Positions 25,158-32,463 of a stretch of 37,688 nucleotides of DNA are shown here, piece after piece; position 1 is the first letter of the stretch, and each line of letters opens with the position of its first letter. Position numbers and translations under genes: made by a program. The notes below the pieces were generated by a model that had not been told where the DNA came from, searched no databases, and saw nothing but the letters and a program-made list of their open reading frames with translations. The DNA is from Candidatus Corynebacterium gallistercoris (GTDB taxonomy: Bacteria > Actinomycetota > Actinomycetes > Mycobacteriales > Mycobacteriaceae), in contig DXFZ01000072.1 of the NCBI GenBank assembly GCA_019114175.1, positions 1 through 37,688 on the forward strand, read 5' to 3'.

Positions 25158-26066
25158 TCACATCCGGCGTGCGCGCCACAAAGCCCGGGCGATGATCCGG
25201 GCTTTCTGTGTTTCGGGGATGCGCACGCGGGTGCGGGCGAGCTCTTCTGGGTCGGTGGCGGCGAGGCGGCGGTTGAGTTCCGCGAACAGGTCGTGCGCCG
25301 CGAGGACTCCGCCGCGGGCCGTGCGGGGTAACTGTGGGATCGTGGCGCACGCGGTGGCTAGTTCTTGTTGTATTTCTTCGGCGACGGCACCCAGCGCCTC
25401 CCCGTTCATCCCCTCAGCCGGAACGTGCGGTAGATAGTGGCGGCCCAGTGTGAGGTGGTCGTGGCCGAAGTCTCTTAAGAAGTTGACCTTTTGGAATGCG
25501 CTGCCGAGGGCATAGGCGCCGTGATCGGTGCTCCGGCGCGTGTGGTCATCCCAGGGGGTGCCGGCATCGCGGAGGTGTGCGGCGAAGATAGCGTTACACA
25601 TCAGCCCGATGACACCCGCGGAGCCGTGGACGTATGCGGCGGCGGATTCTGGGCTGTGCGTGCGCGCGGGGGAGAGGTCCGTGCGCATGGAGGTGAAGAA
25701 GTCCGTGATGTGGCTGGTGGGGAAGCCGGCCCAGCGGGCGGTGGTGGCGAAGGCGTGGATGAGCGGGTCTGTGCTGAAGCCGTGGTTGAGTGCGTGGTGG
25801 ACGCGGGCCTCGTAATCGTTGAGGAGTTGTGGGAGGTGTTCGGTGGGGATGCCGGCTGCGTTGGCGGTTCCGTCGACGATCTCATCGGCGATGCGCACCA
25901 TGCCATAGAGATTGTGGACGTGGGTGCGGATGGGCTGGCCGAGGGCGAGGGAGGAGAGGTAGAAGCTGGTGGAGTAGCTGCGAATGATGGCGCTGGCGGT
26001 GGCGTTGGTGGCCTTGGTGTAGCGGGTGTCATCGTGGGTCATGATGGTTGTCATGCTAGCGCACAT
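25158..26066 (-). CDS. Squalene/phytoene synthase family protein
   Basis: A head-to-head prenyl-diphosphate condensing enzyme of 302 residues. Both Mg-binding aspartate motifs are present: VRIADEIVDG near residue 60 (DEIVD) and QKVNFLRDFGHD near residue 217 (DFGHD), with GRHYLP just after the second. SYSTSFYLSSLALG at the N-terminus and YVHGSAGVIGLM are typical of phytoene synthases. No crtE, crtI or other carotenoid gene lies beside it, so the natural substrate (GGPP or FPP) is uncertain. ATG 26066 is taken because AAGGAT lies 9 nt upstream; in-frame ATGs at 26054 and 26042 are alternatives. It is divergent from a copper chaperone gene, with a CsoR-like operator 22 nt upstream of its start. 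Confidence 0.85.
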   Translation of the reverse strand: MCASMTTIMTHDDTRYTKATNATASAIIRSYSTSFYLSSLALGQPIRTHVHNLYGMVRIADEIVDGTANAAGIPTEHLPQLLNDYEARVHHALNHGFSTDPLIHAFATTARWAGFPTSHITDFFTSMRTDLSPARTHSPESAAAYVHGSAGVIGLMCNAIFAAHLRDAGTPWDDHTRRSTDHGAYALGSAFQKVNFLRDFGHDHLTLGRHYLPHVPAEGMNGEALGAVAEEIQQELATACATIPQLPRTARGGVLAAHDLFAELNRRLAATDPEELARTRVRIPETQKARIIARALWRARRM

Positions 26067-26087
26067 GGCGGGTAAATCCTTGAAAGA

Positions 26088-26106
26088 TATACCCCCGGAG
26101 GGTATA
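26088..26106. promoter_or_regulatory. CsoR-like copper operator
   Basis: TATACCC-ccgga-GGGTATA is a perfect 7-bp inverted repeat with a 5-bp centre. C-rich TACCCC/GGGGTA palindromes are the known binding sites of CsoR-family Cu(I) repressors in Gram-positive bacteria. It lies 71 nt before copZ and 22 nt before the divergent phytoene-synthase-like gene, so it could control both. No csoR gene is in the window; the assignment comes from motif and context. Confidence 0.65.
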
Positions 26107-26118
26107 CAGGTGGGTGTG

Positions 26119-26139
26119 GGCGATCCGAACGGGATCGCC
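26119..26139. repeat. Inverted repeat in the copZ leader
   Basis: GGCGATCC (26119-26126) and GGATCGCC (26132-26139) form a perfect 8-bp stem with loop GAACG, 38 nt before the copZ ATG. It may be a leader hairpin or a second regulator site; no T-tract follows. Confidence 0.5.
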
Positions 26140-26176
26140 GAGCAGCACTAGCGAGGAATACTAAAAGGAGTTTCCC

Positions 26177-26398
26177 ATGAGCACCCAGAAGAGCACCCAG
26201 ACGTACACCGTGACCGGCATGAGCTGCGGCCACTGCGAAAACGCCGTGAAGGAAGAGGTCAGCCACCTGGAAGGTGTCAGCAACATTTCTGTGAGCGCTG
26301 CGGCGGGTACCTTGTCATTCGATAGCGATGGCACGGTCAGTGATGAGCTGGTCATCGCCGCCGTGGATGAGGCCGGCTACACTGCGCAGCGGGCCTAA
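26177..26398 (+). CDS. copZ: Copper chaperone, heavy-metal-associated domain (CopZ-like)
   Basis: A 73-residue single HMA domain that carries Cu(I) in the cytoplasm, usually to a CopA P-type ATPase. The metal site is GMSCGHC (Cys17 and Cys20), followed by the helix ENAVKEEVSHLEGV and the EAGYTAQ end typical of CopZ. ATG 26177 has AAAAGGAG upstream. Neither a copA nor a csoR neighbour is present, so the partner must be elsewhere. The CsoR-like box upstream indicates copper induction. Confidence 0.92.
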   Translation: MSTQKSTQTYTVTGMSCGHCENAVKEEVSHLEGVSNISVSAAAGTLSFDSDGTVSDELVIAAVDEAGYTAQRA

Positions 26399-26432
26399 GG
26401 CCGCCTATGTGCTGAGGCGGCACCGCGGGCTC

Positions 26433-26963
26433 TTACGCCAGCGGCTCCAGCCCGGCGATGCTGAAGAACTTGTGCCCTTGGAACAGGAGCGCGGGTTCAT
26501 CGGACGTGGTGAGCACGTCCGTCACCTCAGCCGCGATGAGCGTGGCCTGCCCGGCCTGTGCCACATCTAAAGGAACGACGCGCAGCACAGCCCGGGAGCC
26601 GGGCAGGAGCGGCTCCCCGGTCTCCGCGGTGGTCCAGCCCTGGTCTGGGTAAAACTTCTCCCCGGCGGGCCGGTCATTGCGGGACTTGGAAAAGCTGGCG
26701 GCCACCTCCGCTTGAGAGTCGGTGAGGAAGTGCACCAGCATACTGTCTGCGCGCAGGAGCTGGCCGGCGGAGCCATCCCGCTTCATGAGGGAAAAGCTGA
26801 TGGAGAGCGGATCCAGGGAAAGCGAACTGACTGAAGACGCGGTGAGCCCCACCGGCTCCCCATCCACGGTGGCGGTGATGAGGGCGATGCCCGCAGGGTG
26901 GCCGCGGAAGACATCCCGGAACGCTGCTTCGGGGTCACACAACTTGTCTGCTTCCTCACTCAT
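26433..26963 (-). CDS. Flavin reductase-like (FMN-binding split-barrel) protein
   Basis: A 176-residue flavin reductase domain protein, a likely NAD(P)H:FMN oxidoreductase or the reductase of a two-component monooxygenase. HPAGIALITATVDGEPVGLTASSVSSLSLDPL is the region of the family signature (residues about 21-52), followed by KRDGSAG, VHFLTDSQAEVAASFS and the C-terminal GHKFFSIAGL. ATG 26963 (MSEEADKL) fits family length; an upstream open frame to 27020 looks unconserved. No monooxygenase partner adjoins it, though a luciferase-like oxidoreductase lies 3 kb away. The gene is preceded by the double hairpin region after tRNA-His. Confidence 0.85.
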   Translation of the reverse strand: MSEEADKLCDPEAAFRDVFRGHPAGIALITATVDGEPVGLTASSVSSLSLDPLSISFSLMKRDGSAGQLLRADSMLVHFLTDSQAEVAASFSKSRNDRPAGEKFYPDQGWTTAETGEPLLPGSRAVLRVVPLDVAQAGQATLIAAEVTDVLTTSDEPALLFQGHKFFSIAGLEPLA

Positions 26964-27033
26964 AGTTACCCACTGTAACGATGTGAGGATCAGGCCGGGC
27001 CATGCTGCCACGCCCAACATCCGAACTGGCGCA

Positions 27034-27089
27034 GAAAAAAGGACAACCTCAGATCGGAAAATCGGCTAATTTTCGATCTGAGCTTGTCC
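27034..27089 (-). terminator. Long-stem rho-independent terminator
   Basis: Arms 27041-27062 and 27069-27089 pair over about 21 bp with one mismatch and one bulged G, around a 6-nt loop. Read on the minus strand the stem ends in TTTTTT (27040-27035), so it works in the minus direction, between tRNA-His and the flavin reductase gene. The stem is far longer than a terminator needs. Confidence 0.8.
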
Positions 27090-27146
27090 AAAATTCGAGA
27101 CCTCCATTCGCCGGGCACGGAAGGGGCAAGATCCACAGGCCGCATC

Positions 27147-27194
27147 CGCGCATGGGAAAGCCGGCGCATAGAAAAACCCGGCATGCGAAAGCCC
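27147..27194. repeat. Three degenerate ~16-nt tandem repeats
   Basis: Units at 27147-27162, 27163-27179 and 27180-27194 share GC(GC)AT-G-AAAGCCCG with small variations. On the minus strand each ends in CCGGG or CGGC followed by a T-rich step, so the array looks like serial terminator tails after tRNA-His. Confidence 0.55.
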
Positions 27195-27232
27195 GGCAGA
27201 TCTCACAGACAACATCTGTTCCATCTACCGGG
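27183..27232 (-). terminator. Hairpin terminator directly after tRNA-His
   Basis: On the minus strand GCCCGGTAGAT pairs with ATCTGCCGGGC (one G-U pair) from 27232 to 27190, with an inner ACAGA/TCTGT stem, then TTTCGC. It begins 10 nt after the tRNA 3' end. Confidence 0.65.
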
Positions 27233-27241
27233 CGTGTATGG

Positions 27242-27315
27242 GGTGGCTGACGGGACTCGAACCCGCGACACCCAGGATCACAACCTGGTGCTCTACCAGC
27301 TGAACTACAGCCACC
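27242..27315 (-). tRNA. tRNA-His (anticodon GTG)
   Basis: Acceptor GTGGCTG (27314-27308) pairs with CAGCCAC (27249-27243), plus the extra G(-1) at 27315 opposite C73 (27242), the tRNA-His identity pair. Anticodon loop TTGTGAT gives GTG (reads CAC). T-arm GGGTTCGAGTCCC is intact. No CCA is encoded. It lies between orn and flavin reductase on the same strand. Confidence 0.95.
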
Positions 27316-27345
27316 ATCGCTTCCACCGTTGTGGCAGCGCAGTTC

Positions 27346-27374
27346 ATGTTAGACCACACCCGTGGAACTTCCAA
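27346..27374 (-). promoter_or_regulatory. Promoter of tRNA-His
   Basis: On the minus strand TTGGAA (27374-27369), a 17-nt spacer and TAACAT (27351-27346), ending 30 nt before the tRNA. Both hexamers match at four or five positions and the spacing is ideal. Confidence 0.6.
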
Positions 27375-27402
27375 AATGGCAGGTGCGCGGGCGGAAAGGG
27401 GT

Positions 27403-28041
27403 CTAGATGGGGAAGGCCTCGCTGGCCGCGTCTGCGGCGGCCTTCACCTGGTCCGCGTCCGGGGATTTCGCCACCCACATGGCCCGGCGGTAGAAGTCCA
27501 GCTCCCGGATGGACTCCTTGATGTCCGCCAACGCTCGGTGGGCCATGCCCTTGTCCGGCTGGCCGTTGTACACCCGCGGGTACCAGCGGCGGGCCAGCTC
27601 CTTGATGCTGGAGACGTCAATCATCCGGTAATGCAGGAACTCGTCCAGCTTCGGCATATACCGGGTGATGAACGTCCTATCCGTGCCGATGGAGTTACCC
27701 GCCAGCGGTGCCATCCGCGCCACCGGCACGAAGCGCTGCACGTACTCCAGCACCTGGCGCTCGGCCTCCTCCACGGAAATGCTGGACTCGCGGATCTGCT
27801 CCGTCAGCCCGGAATCGCCGTGCATCTTCTTCACCACATCGTCCATGCGGGAGAGCTCATCCTCAGTGGCGTGGATGACCAGGTCAATGCCCTCGTCTAG
27901 GGGCTGGAGCTGGGCGTCCGTGACGATCGCCGCGATTTCCACCAGCACGTGCTGATCCGGGTCCAGGCCGGTCATCTCGCAATCGGCCCACACGATCCGG
28001 TCATTCTTCGCCACCTGATTAGGAGTGTTGAATTCCGCCAT
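27403..28041 (-). CDS. orn: Oligoribonuclease
   Basis: A DEDDh 3'-5' exoribonuclease that degrades 2-5-nt RNAs and linear dinucleotides such as pGpG. 212 residues. Catalytic residues are visible in [20 protein letters not shown] (Asp20, Glu22), [10 protein letters not shown] and the [11 protein letters not shown] motif that supplies the final His and Asp. The ATG overlaps the cmrA stop as TAATG, so translation of orn is coupled to the mycolate reductase gene. Corresponds to Rv2511. Confidence 0.95.
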   Translation of the reverse strand: MAEFNTPNQVAKNDRIVWADCEMTGLDPDQHVLVEIAAIVTDAQLQPLDEGIDLVIHATEDELSRMDDVVKKMHGDSGLTEQIRESSISVEEAERQVLEYVQRFVPVARMAPLAGNSIGTDRTFITRYMPKLDEFLHYRMIDVSSIKELARRWYPRVYNGQPDKGMAHRALADIKESIRELDFYRRAMWVAKSPDADQVKAAADAASEAFPI

Positions 28042-28862
28042 TACTTACCCGCCTCCTCTTGAGCCATCTTCGCGTAAAACTTCGCCATGATCGGCGCGCT
28101 CACCCGGCGCGGGATATAGGTGGAGGCGAAGTTCATGATCTTGGACAGCGGCCCCGGCACCACGCGTAGCTTGTTCGCCGCCAAGGCGTTCAGGGTATCG
28201 GTGGCGCAGTCCTCATAGGTGGTCCACAAGAAATCCGGCACCGCGTCATCAACCTCGGTGCGCTCCTCATCGTCCTTGCGCGCCTCCCGCACGGGCCCCG
28301 GTGCCAGCAGCGTGCACTTCACGCCGTGGGGCTTCAGCTCATAGTGCAGGGACTCGGTGAAGGTGTTCACCATGGCCTTCGTGCCCACATAGGTGGCGTT
28401 ACCCGGGATGGCCATGTTCCCCGCGGCGGAGCCGACGTTCACGATACCGCCCTCACCACGGGCCATCATGCCGGGGATCACGGTGGCTGTGAGCTCAAAC
28501 AAAGCAGTGGCGTTCAGTTCAAACTGGGAGCGCTCATAGTCATAATCCAAAGCGGAGAAGTCCCCGAAGGTCGCCACTCCCGCACTGTTAATGAGGATGG
28601 AGACCTCGAGGTCCTTGAGCTCGGTGATGAAGGCTGAGCGGGAGGTGGCGTCGCTCAAATCAACCGAACGAACCTCAACCTGGCGCCCCGGCAGCGCCGC
28701 AGCCACCTCCTGCATCGGGCCAGAAGACCGGGCCACCAGGATCAAATCATGCCCACGGCGACCAAGTTCCACGGCGATGGCCTTGCCAATGCCAGAAGAC
28801 GCGCCCGTGATCACGGCCCAACGGCCGGGGGCGGGGGAGGGAAGTTGCTTGGAGGAAGTCAT
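28041..28862 (-). CDS. cmrA: Short-chain dehydrogenase, probable mycolate reductase CmrA
   Basis: A 273-residue SDR. The NADP site is [16 protein letters not shown] follows, and the catalytic Ser, Tyr and Lys are in VGSAAG and YVGTK. Beyond the generic motifs, [29 protein letters not shown] and the [13 protein letters not shown] end match the Rv2509/CmrA group, which reduces the beta-keto ester in the last step of mycolic acid synthesis. ATG 28862 is used; the frame is open to 29042 but that part overlaps tRNA-Arg. It is coupled to orn by TAATG. A mycolate reductase is one of the strongest hints that this is a corynebacterium-like organism. Confidence 0.82.
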   Translation of the reverse strand: MTSSKQLPSPAPGRWAVITGASSGIGKAIAVELGRRGHDLILVARSSGPMQEVAAALPGRQVEVRSVDLSDATSRSAFITELKDLEVSILINSAGVATFGDFSALDYDYERSQFELNATALFELTATVIPGMMARGEGGIVNVGSAAGNMAIPGNATYVGTKAMVNTFTESLHYELKPHGVKCTLLAPGPVREARKDDEERTEVDDAVPDFLWTTYEDCATDTLNALAANKLRVVPGPLSKIMNFASTYIPRRVSAPIMAKFYAKMAQEEAGK

Positions 28863-28879
28863 AGAAGCAACCTTAGCGG

Positions 28880-28900
28880 TTCCCGCCTCTTCGGCGGGAA
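28880..28900. repeat. Perfect hairpin between tRNA-Arg and cmrA
   Basis: TTCCCGCC (28880-28887) and GGCGGGAA (28893-28900) form an 8-bp stem, loop TCTTC, 8 nt beyond the tRNA-Arg 3' end. There is no T-tract in either direction, so it could be a weak terminator or processing signal. Confidence 0.5.
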
Positions 28901-28907
28901 GGAAATG

Positions 28908-28981
28908 TGCCCCCGGCAGGATTCGAACCCGCGACACATGGGGTAGAAACCCACTGCTCTCATCCACTGAGCTACGGAGGC
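28908..28981 (-). tRNA. tRNA-Arg (anticodon TCT)
   Basis: A 74-nt tRNA. Acceptor GCCTCCG (28981-28975) pairs with CGGGGGC (28915-28909) with one G-U pair, discriminator A (28908). Anticodon stem GTGGG/CCCAT with loop TTTCTAC gives TCT (reads AGA). T-arm GGGTTCGAATCC. No CCA is encoded. Confidence 0.93.
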
Positions 28982-29142
28982 GACGGCGTTGCGCGAGCCC
29001 TAGGCCACGCGTCCCAGTGCGGTAGTAGACGGCGCGCGCCACAACGCACTAGAAGAATACTGCACAACCGCAATGTGAGATGCAACGCCCTAGGGGTTTG
29101 CGAGCTTATGGATCGGCTCACCCCGGCGGTAAGGTCACATAC

Positions 29143-31302
29143 ATGGCAGACGAGACGAAGAAGCTCCACAGCCCCCGCATGGTGTACGTTGCCGGTGCGC
29201 TGGTGGCCGGGCTGGTGGGTGCGCTCATCGGATACAGCTTCCTGGGGAAGTCACTGGCGATCCTGGGTATCCCGGATCCCGGCGAGATCACCACCATTGG
29301 ACTGCCGTTGGTGCGCTCTGCCGGAACCTTCGTGGCGTGCATCGGCATTGGTGGGTTCCTCATGTCCGCCTTCGGCACGCCGCCGCGCAAGGACGGGGTG
29401 CTGGACCTGGACGGGTTCCGCGCGGCGCGCACGGGTAGCTACGGGATGCTGGCCTGGGCCCTGTGCGCGGTGATGCTGATTCCGCTGTACATGTCTGACG
29501 TGTCCGGTGCACCCCTGGCGGAGACGCTGAAGCCTGAGTACTGGGGGATTGCCCTGGAGCAGGTCTCCGCGGCGAAGTCTTGGCAGTGGGTGGCTATTTT
29601 TGCAGGTGTAGCCGGGGGTTTGTCCCTTCTGACGCGAAAGTGGATCTGGCAGCCGGTATTTTTGGCGGTGTCTATTTTGTCTTTGGTGCCGCTGGCGCTG
29701 GAGGGGCATTCCGCATCTGGCGGTGATCACGACCACGGGGTGAACTCCCTGTTGTGGCACATTGTCTTCACCGCCATCTGGATGGGTGGCTTGCTGGCGC
29801 TGATTGCCCACGCCGGGAGGCGCGGGCCGCACCTGAGCTTGCTGGTGCGCAGGTACAGCTTCGTGGCGCTGTTTTCCATCATCACGTTGGCGATCTCCGG
29901 GTTCATTAATGCGATGCTGCGGGTGCAGCCTGTGGAGCTGTTCACCACGCAATACGGCTGGGTGATCCTGGCGAAGATGGCCCTGACCCTGGTGTTGGCG
30001 TGGTTCGGCTGGCGGCAGCGGGCAAAGATCATCCCGTCCCTGGAACGTGCCGAGGGGGAGGGTGGCGCTTTCAGCCTGGCGCAGCGAATGCCGTTTATCC
30101 GTTTTGCCACCTATGAGGTGCTGATCATGGCCGCGACCATCGGCGTGGCCGTGAGCTTGTCCCGGATCCCGCCGCCCGTGGAGCGCAACGCGGATCTGAC
30201 CCAGCAGGACATTCTGCTGGGCTACACCCTCACCGAGCCGCCGAGCATCCTGAACTACTTCACGATGTTCCGCTTTGACCTGGTCTTCGGCACTGGCGCC
30301 CTGCTGCTGCAGGCCGGCTACATGTGGGCGTGGTGGAGCCTGAAGAAGCGCGGCATTGAGTGGCCCATCTCCCGGCTGTTGTGGTGGACTGCGGGCAACA
30401 TCACGCTGTTGTTCGCCACCAGCTCCGGCCTGGGCATGTACGCGATGGCCATGTTCGGCCCCCACATGCTCCAGCACGTGATCTTGTCTATGGCCGTGCC
30501 CGTGTTCTGGGTGCTGGGCGGGCCCATGACGCTGCTGCTGCGCGCCCTGCCCGCCGCGGGCAAGAATGGCGTTCCGGGTCCGCGCGAGTGGCTGGTGGTG
30601 TTCATCAACAACCCGGTCTCCCGTTTTTTGACGAACCCCATTGTGGCGGCCACGCAGTTCGTGCTGGGCTTCTACTACCTCTACCTCTCACCGCTGTTCA
30701 ACTGGATGGCCCCGGAGCACGGCGGGCACCTGTTCATGATGATCCACTTCATCATCTCCGGCTACATCTTCTACTGGGTGATCATCGGCGTGGACGCCGC
30801 ACCCCGCCATCTCTCCCCGTTCGTGAAGATGCTGACGCTGTTCGCGATGGTCACCTTCCACGCCTGGTTCGGCATCGCGATGATGCAGATGGCGGAGCCG
30901 CTGAACACGGACTTCTACAACCAGCTGAACTTCCCGTTCGAGGTGGATTTGGAGGAGCAGCAGAAGCTCGGTGGCGGTATCACCTGGGCTTTGGGTGAGA
31001 TCCCGCTGGTCATCGTGACGATCGCGCACGGTTTCCAGTGGTGGCGCGCCGATCAGCGTGACGCGAAGCGTTACGACCGTAAGGAGGAGCGCTCCGGAGA
31101 TGAGGAGCTGGAGGCTTACAACGCGATGCTCGCCGGCCTGGCTGAGGGCACGGTGGATACGGGCAACCGTGAGTACTATGGCAACGCCTACCAGGAGCAG
31201 CAGGTCCAGTCCGCGTTGCACAGCAGCAAGCATAAACACCAGGTCAAGCGCGATCAGTTCCGCCGCGATCATGACTCTTTTGGGGGCGACGGCGGCGCGT
31301 AG
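29143..31302 (+). CDS. CopD-CtaG fusion membrane protein (copper / cytochrome oxidase assembly)
   Basis: A 719-residue polytopic membrane protein. The N-terminal half (about residues 1-320) resembles the CopD copper-resistance domain, with HIVFTAIWMGGLLALIAHAG and YGWVILAKMALTL; the C-terminal half (about 350-640) is a CtaG_Cox (caa3 oxidase assembly) domain with MFGPHMLQHVILSM, WMAPEHGGHLFMMIHF and TFHAWFGIAMM, whose histidines and methionines are likely copper ligands. The Rv0102-type fusion is characteristic of actinobacteria. It probably delivers copper to cytochrome c oxidase. The roughly 80-residue charged tail is cytoplasmic. ATG 29143 (MADETKKL) follows AAGGT; the frame is open upstream to 29080 without support. 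A terminator follows. Confidence 0.88.
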   Translation: MADETKKLHSPRMVYVAGALVAGLVGALIGYSFLGKSLAILGIPDPGEITTIGLPLVRSAGTFVACIGIGGFLMSAFGTPPRKDGVLDLDGFRAARTGSYGMLAWALCAVMLIPLYMSDVSGAPLAETLKPEYWGIALEQVSAAKSWQWVAIFAGVAGGLSLLTRKWIWQPVFLAVSILSLVPLALEGHSASGGDHDHGVNSLLWHIVFTAIWMGGLLALIAHAGRRGPHLSLLVRRYSFVALFSIITLAISGFINAMLRVQPVELFTTQYGWVILAKMALTLVLAWFGWRQRAKIIPSLERAEGEGGAFSLAQRMPFIRFATYEVLIMAATIGVAVSLSRIPPPVERNADLTQQDILLGYTLTEPPSILNYFTMFRFDLVFGTGALLLQAGYMWAWWSLKKRGIEWPISRLLWWTAGNITLLFATSSGLGMYAMAMFGPHMLQHVILSMAVPVFWVLGGPMTLLLRALPAAGKNGVPGPREWLVVFINNPVSRFLTNPIVAATQFVLGFYYLYLSPLFNWMAPEHGGHLFMMIHFIISGYIFYWVIIGVDAAPRHLSPFVKMLTLFAMVTFHAWFGIAMMQMAEPLNTDFYNQLNFPFEVDLEEQQKLGGGITWALGEIPLVIVTIAHGFQWWRADQRDAKRYDRKEERSGDEELEAYNAMLAGLAEGTVDTGNREYYGNAYQEQQVQSALHSSKHKHQVKRDQFRRDHDSFGGDGGA

Positions 31303-31321
31303 CCAGCATCCCCCACCTTGT

Positions 31322-31361
31322 CAACCCCGGTGTTCCATGTCTGTGGAAACCGGGGTTGTTC
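31322..31361 (+). terminator. Terminator after the CopD-CtaG gene
   Basis: CAACCCCGG (31322-31330) pairs with CCGGGGTTG (31350-31358), extended inward by TTCCA/TGGAA; TTCT follows. It lies 20 nt after the stop codon. Confidence 0.75.
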
Positions 31362-31491
31362 TGTGGTGTGTTATCCACAAGTGGCTCCGTGGGTGTTGGC
31401 CGCGGTGGGGGAGGGCTTGTCACAATGGGCGGCACGCGCCGGGGGAACAAGCCGCTGGCGGGGGACCTCAAGAAGGAGGAATCGGTTAGAA

Positions 31492-32166
31492 ATGTCTAAC
31501 AATCTATCGAGCGTCTACTTAGTAGGCAATGTGGTGGCGCAGCCGGACAAGGTGTTTGCCACGGAGAATCAGTCGCGCGTATTGGTGTCATTCCGGATGG
31601 CCATGAACCGGCGCTATGTTGACGGGGAGGGCAAGTGGAAGGACGGCGAAACGTGCTTCATCGACGTGCAGTGCTGGAACCGCCTGGGGATGAACGTGGC
31701 GCATACGGTGTGCAAGGGCACGCCCGTCATCGTTGTTGGCCGGCTGGTGCAGTCCAACTGGGAGGTGGAGGAGAACGGCAAGACCTCCAAGCGCAGCATC
31801 ATTCGGGTGAAGGCGACTCATGTGGGTGTTGATCTGAATACCCGCTTTGGGTCCTTTGAGAAGAGCCCGGAGCTGGTGGGGCAGCTGAATAAGCCGGAGA
31901 TGGAAGGGGCCGTGGAGGATTCGGAGGATGAGCCGGCGATGGAGCCTGCAGCGGCGCATGCTGGTGTTGGCGTGGGCTCTGGAGTTGGCACTGGTGTTGG
32001 CACTGGTGTGGCTGCTCGAGCTGGCGGGGTTGTGGGCACTGGCGTGGGCACTGCTGGTGGCAGCGCATCTTCCGCGGATTCCAGCTCGAGGGCGGAATCC
32101 CTGCAGGACGGTGATGCCTTTGATGACCAGGAGGATCTGGTTGGCGCTGCTAGTCCTCCCTTTTGA
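31492..32166 (+). CDS. ssb: Single-stranded DNA-binding protein (second SSB, Rv2478c-like)
   Basis: A 224-residue SSB with an OB-fold of about 105 residues (SSVYLVGNVVAQPDKVF, ETCFIDVQCWNRLGMNVAH, VIVVGRLVQSNWEVEENGK). The linker contains a Gly/Val/Thr-rich repeat zone (GVGVGSGVGTGVGTG) coded by 12-nt tandem repeats (31984-32007). The tail ends in FDDQEDLVGAASPPF: the acidic patch and final Pro-Phe are present, but the canonical DDDIPF tip is interrupted. It lies directly before ettA, as Rv2478c-Rv2477c, so this is probably the accessory SsbB rather than the replicative SsbA beside rpsF/rpsR. AAGGAGG lies 11 nt before ATG 31492, a long spacing. Confidence 0.88.
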   Translation: MSNNLSSVYLVGNVVAQPDKVFATENQSRVLVSFRMAMNRRYVDGEGKWKDGETCFIDVQCWNRLGMNVAHTVCKGTPVIVVGRLVQSNWEVEENGKTSKRSIIRVKATHVGVDLNTRFGSFEKSPELVGQLNKPEMEGAVEDSEDEPAMEPAAAHAGVGVGSGVGTGVGTGVAARAGGVVGTGVGTAGGSASSADSSSRAESLQDGDAFDDQEDLVGAASPPF

Positions 32167-32320
32167 AGGGGTAGCAGCCTGGCCAGTTGATAGCTAGGGG
32201 CCTGTTGGTGCGATTCATGCAGTGGGGGCTGCATGGATGTGCAGCGATGGTGCGTGCCAAAGGGGGCGGTGGGGCGCACCATGCGGCAGGTAACAACGTA
32301 CACTAGGTGAACGTATGGCA

Positions 32321-32366
32321 CTCCCCATGCCCGCACGGCCGGTTGCGGCGGTGGTGGCATGGGGAG
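32321..32366. repeat. Perfect 11-bp inverted repeat upstream of ettA
   Basis: CTCCCCATGCC (32321-32331) and GGCATGGGGAG (32356-32366) form a perfect stem; the loop contains a further CGCA/TGCG pairing. A-rich sequence and a TTGACA hexamer (32378-32383) follow, without a convincing -10. It lies about 98 nt before the ettA start in a 297-nt gap, and could end ssb transcription or be a leader structure. Nothing else in the gap is recognised. Confidence 0.55.
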
Positions 32367-32463
32367 GCGAAAAAACATTGACAGGCTCTGGTGCCGTGGT
32401 TTCCCGCTAGTTGTGGTGTGGGGCCTTACCGGGGCCGATGCAGAAAGGTTTGAATAGTTCACC

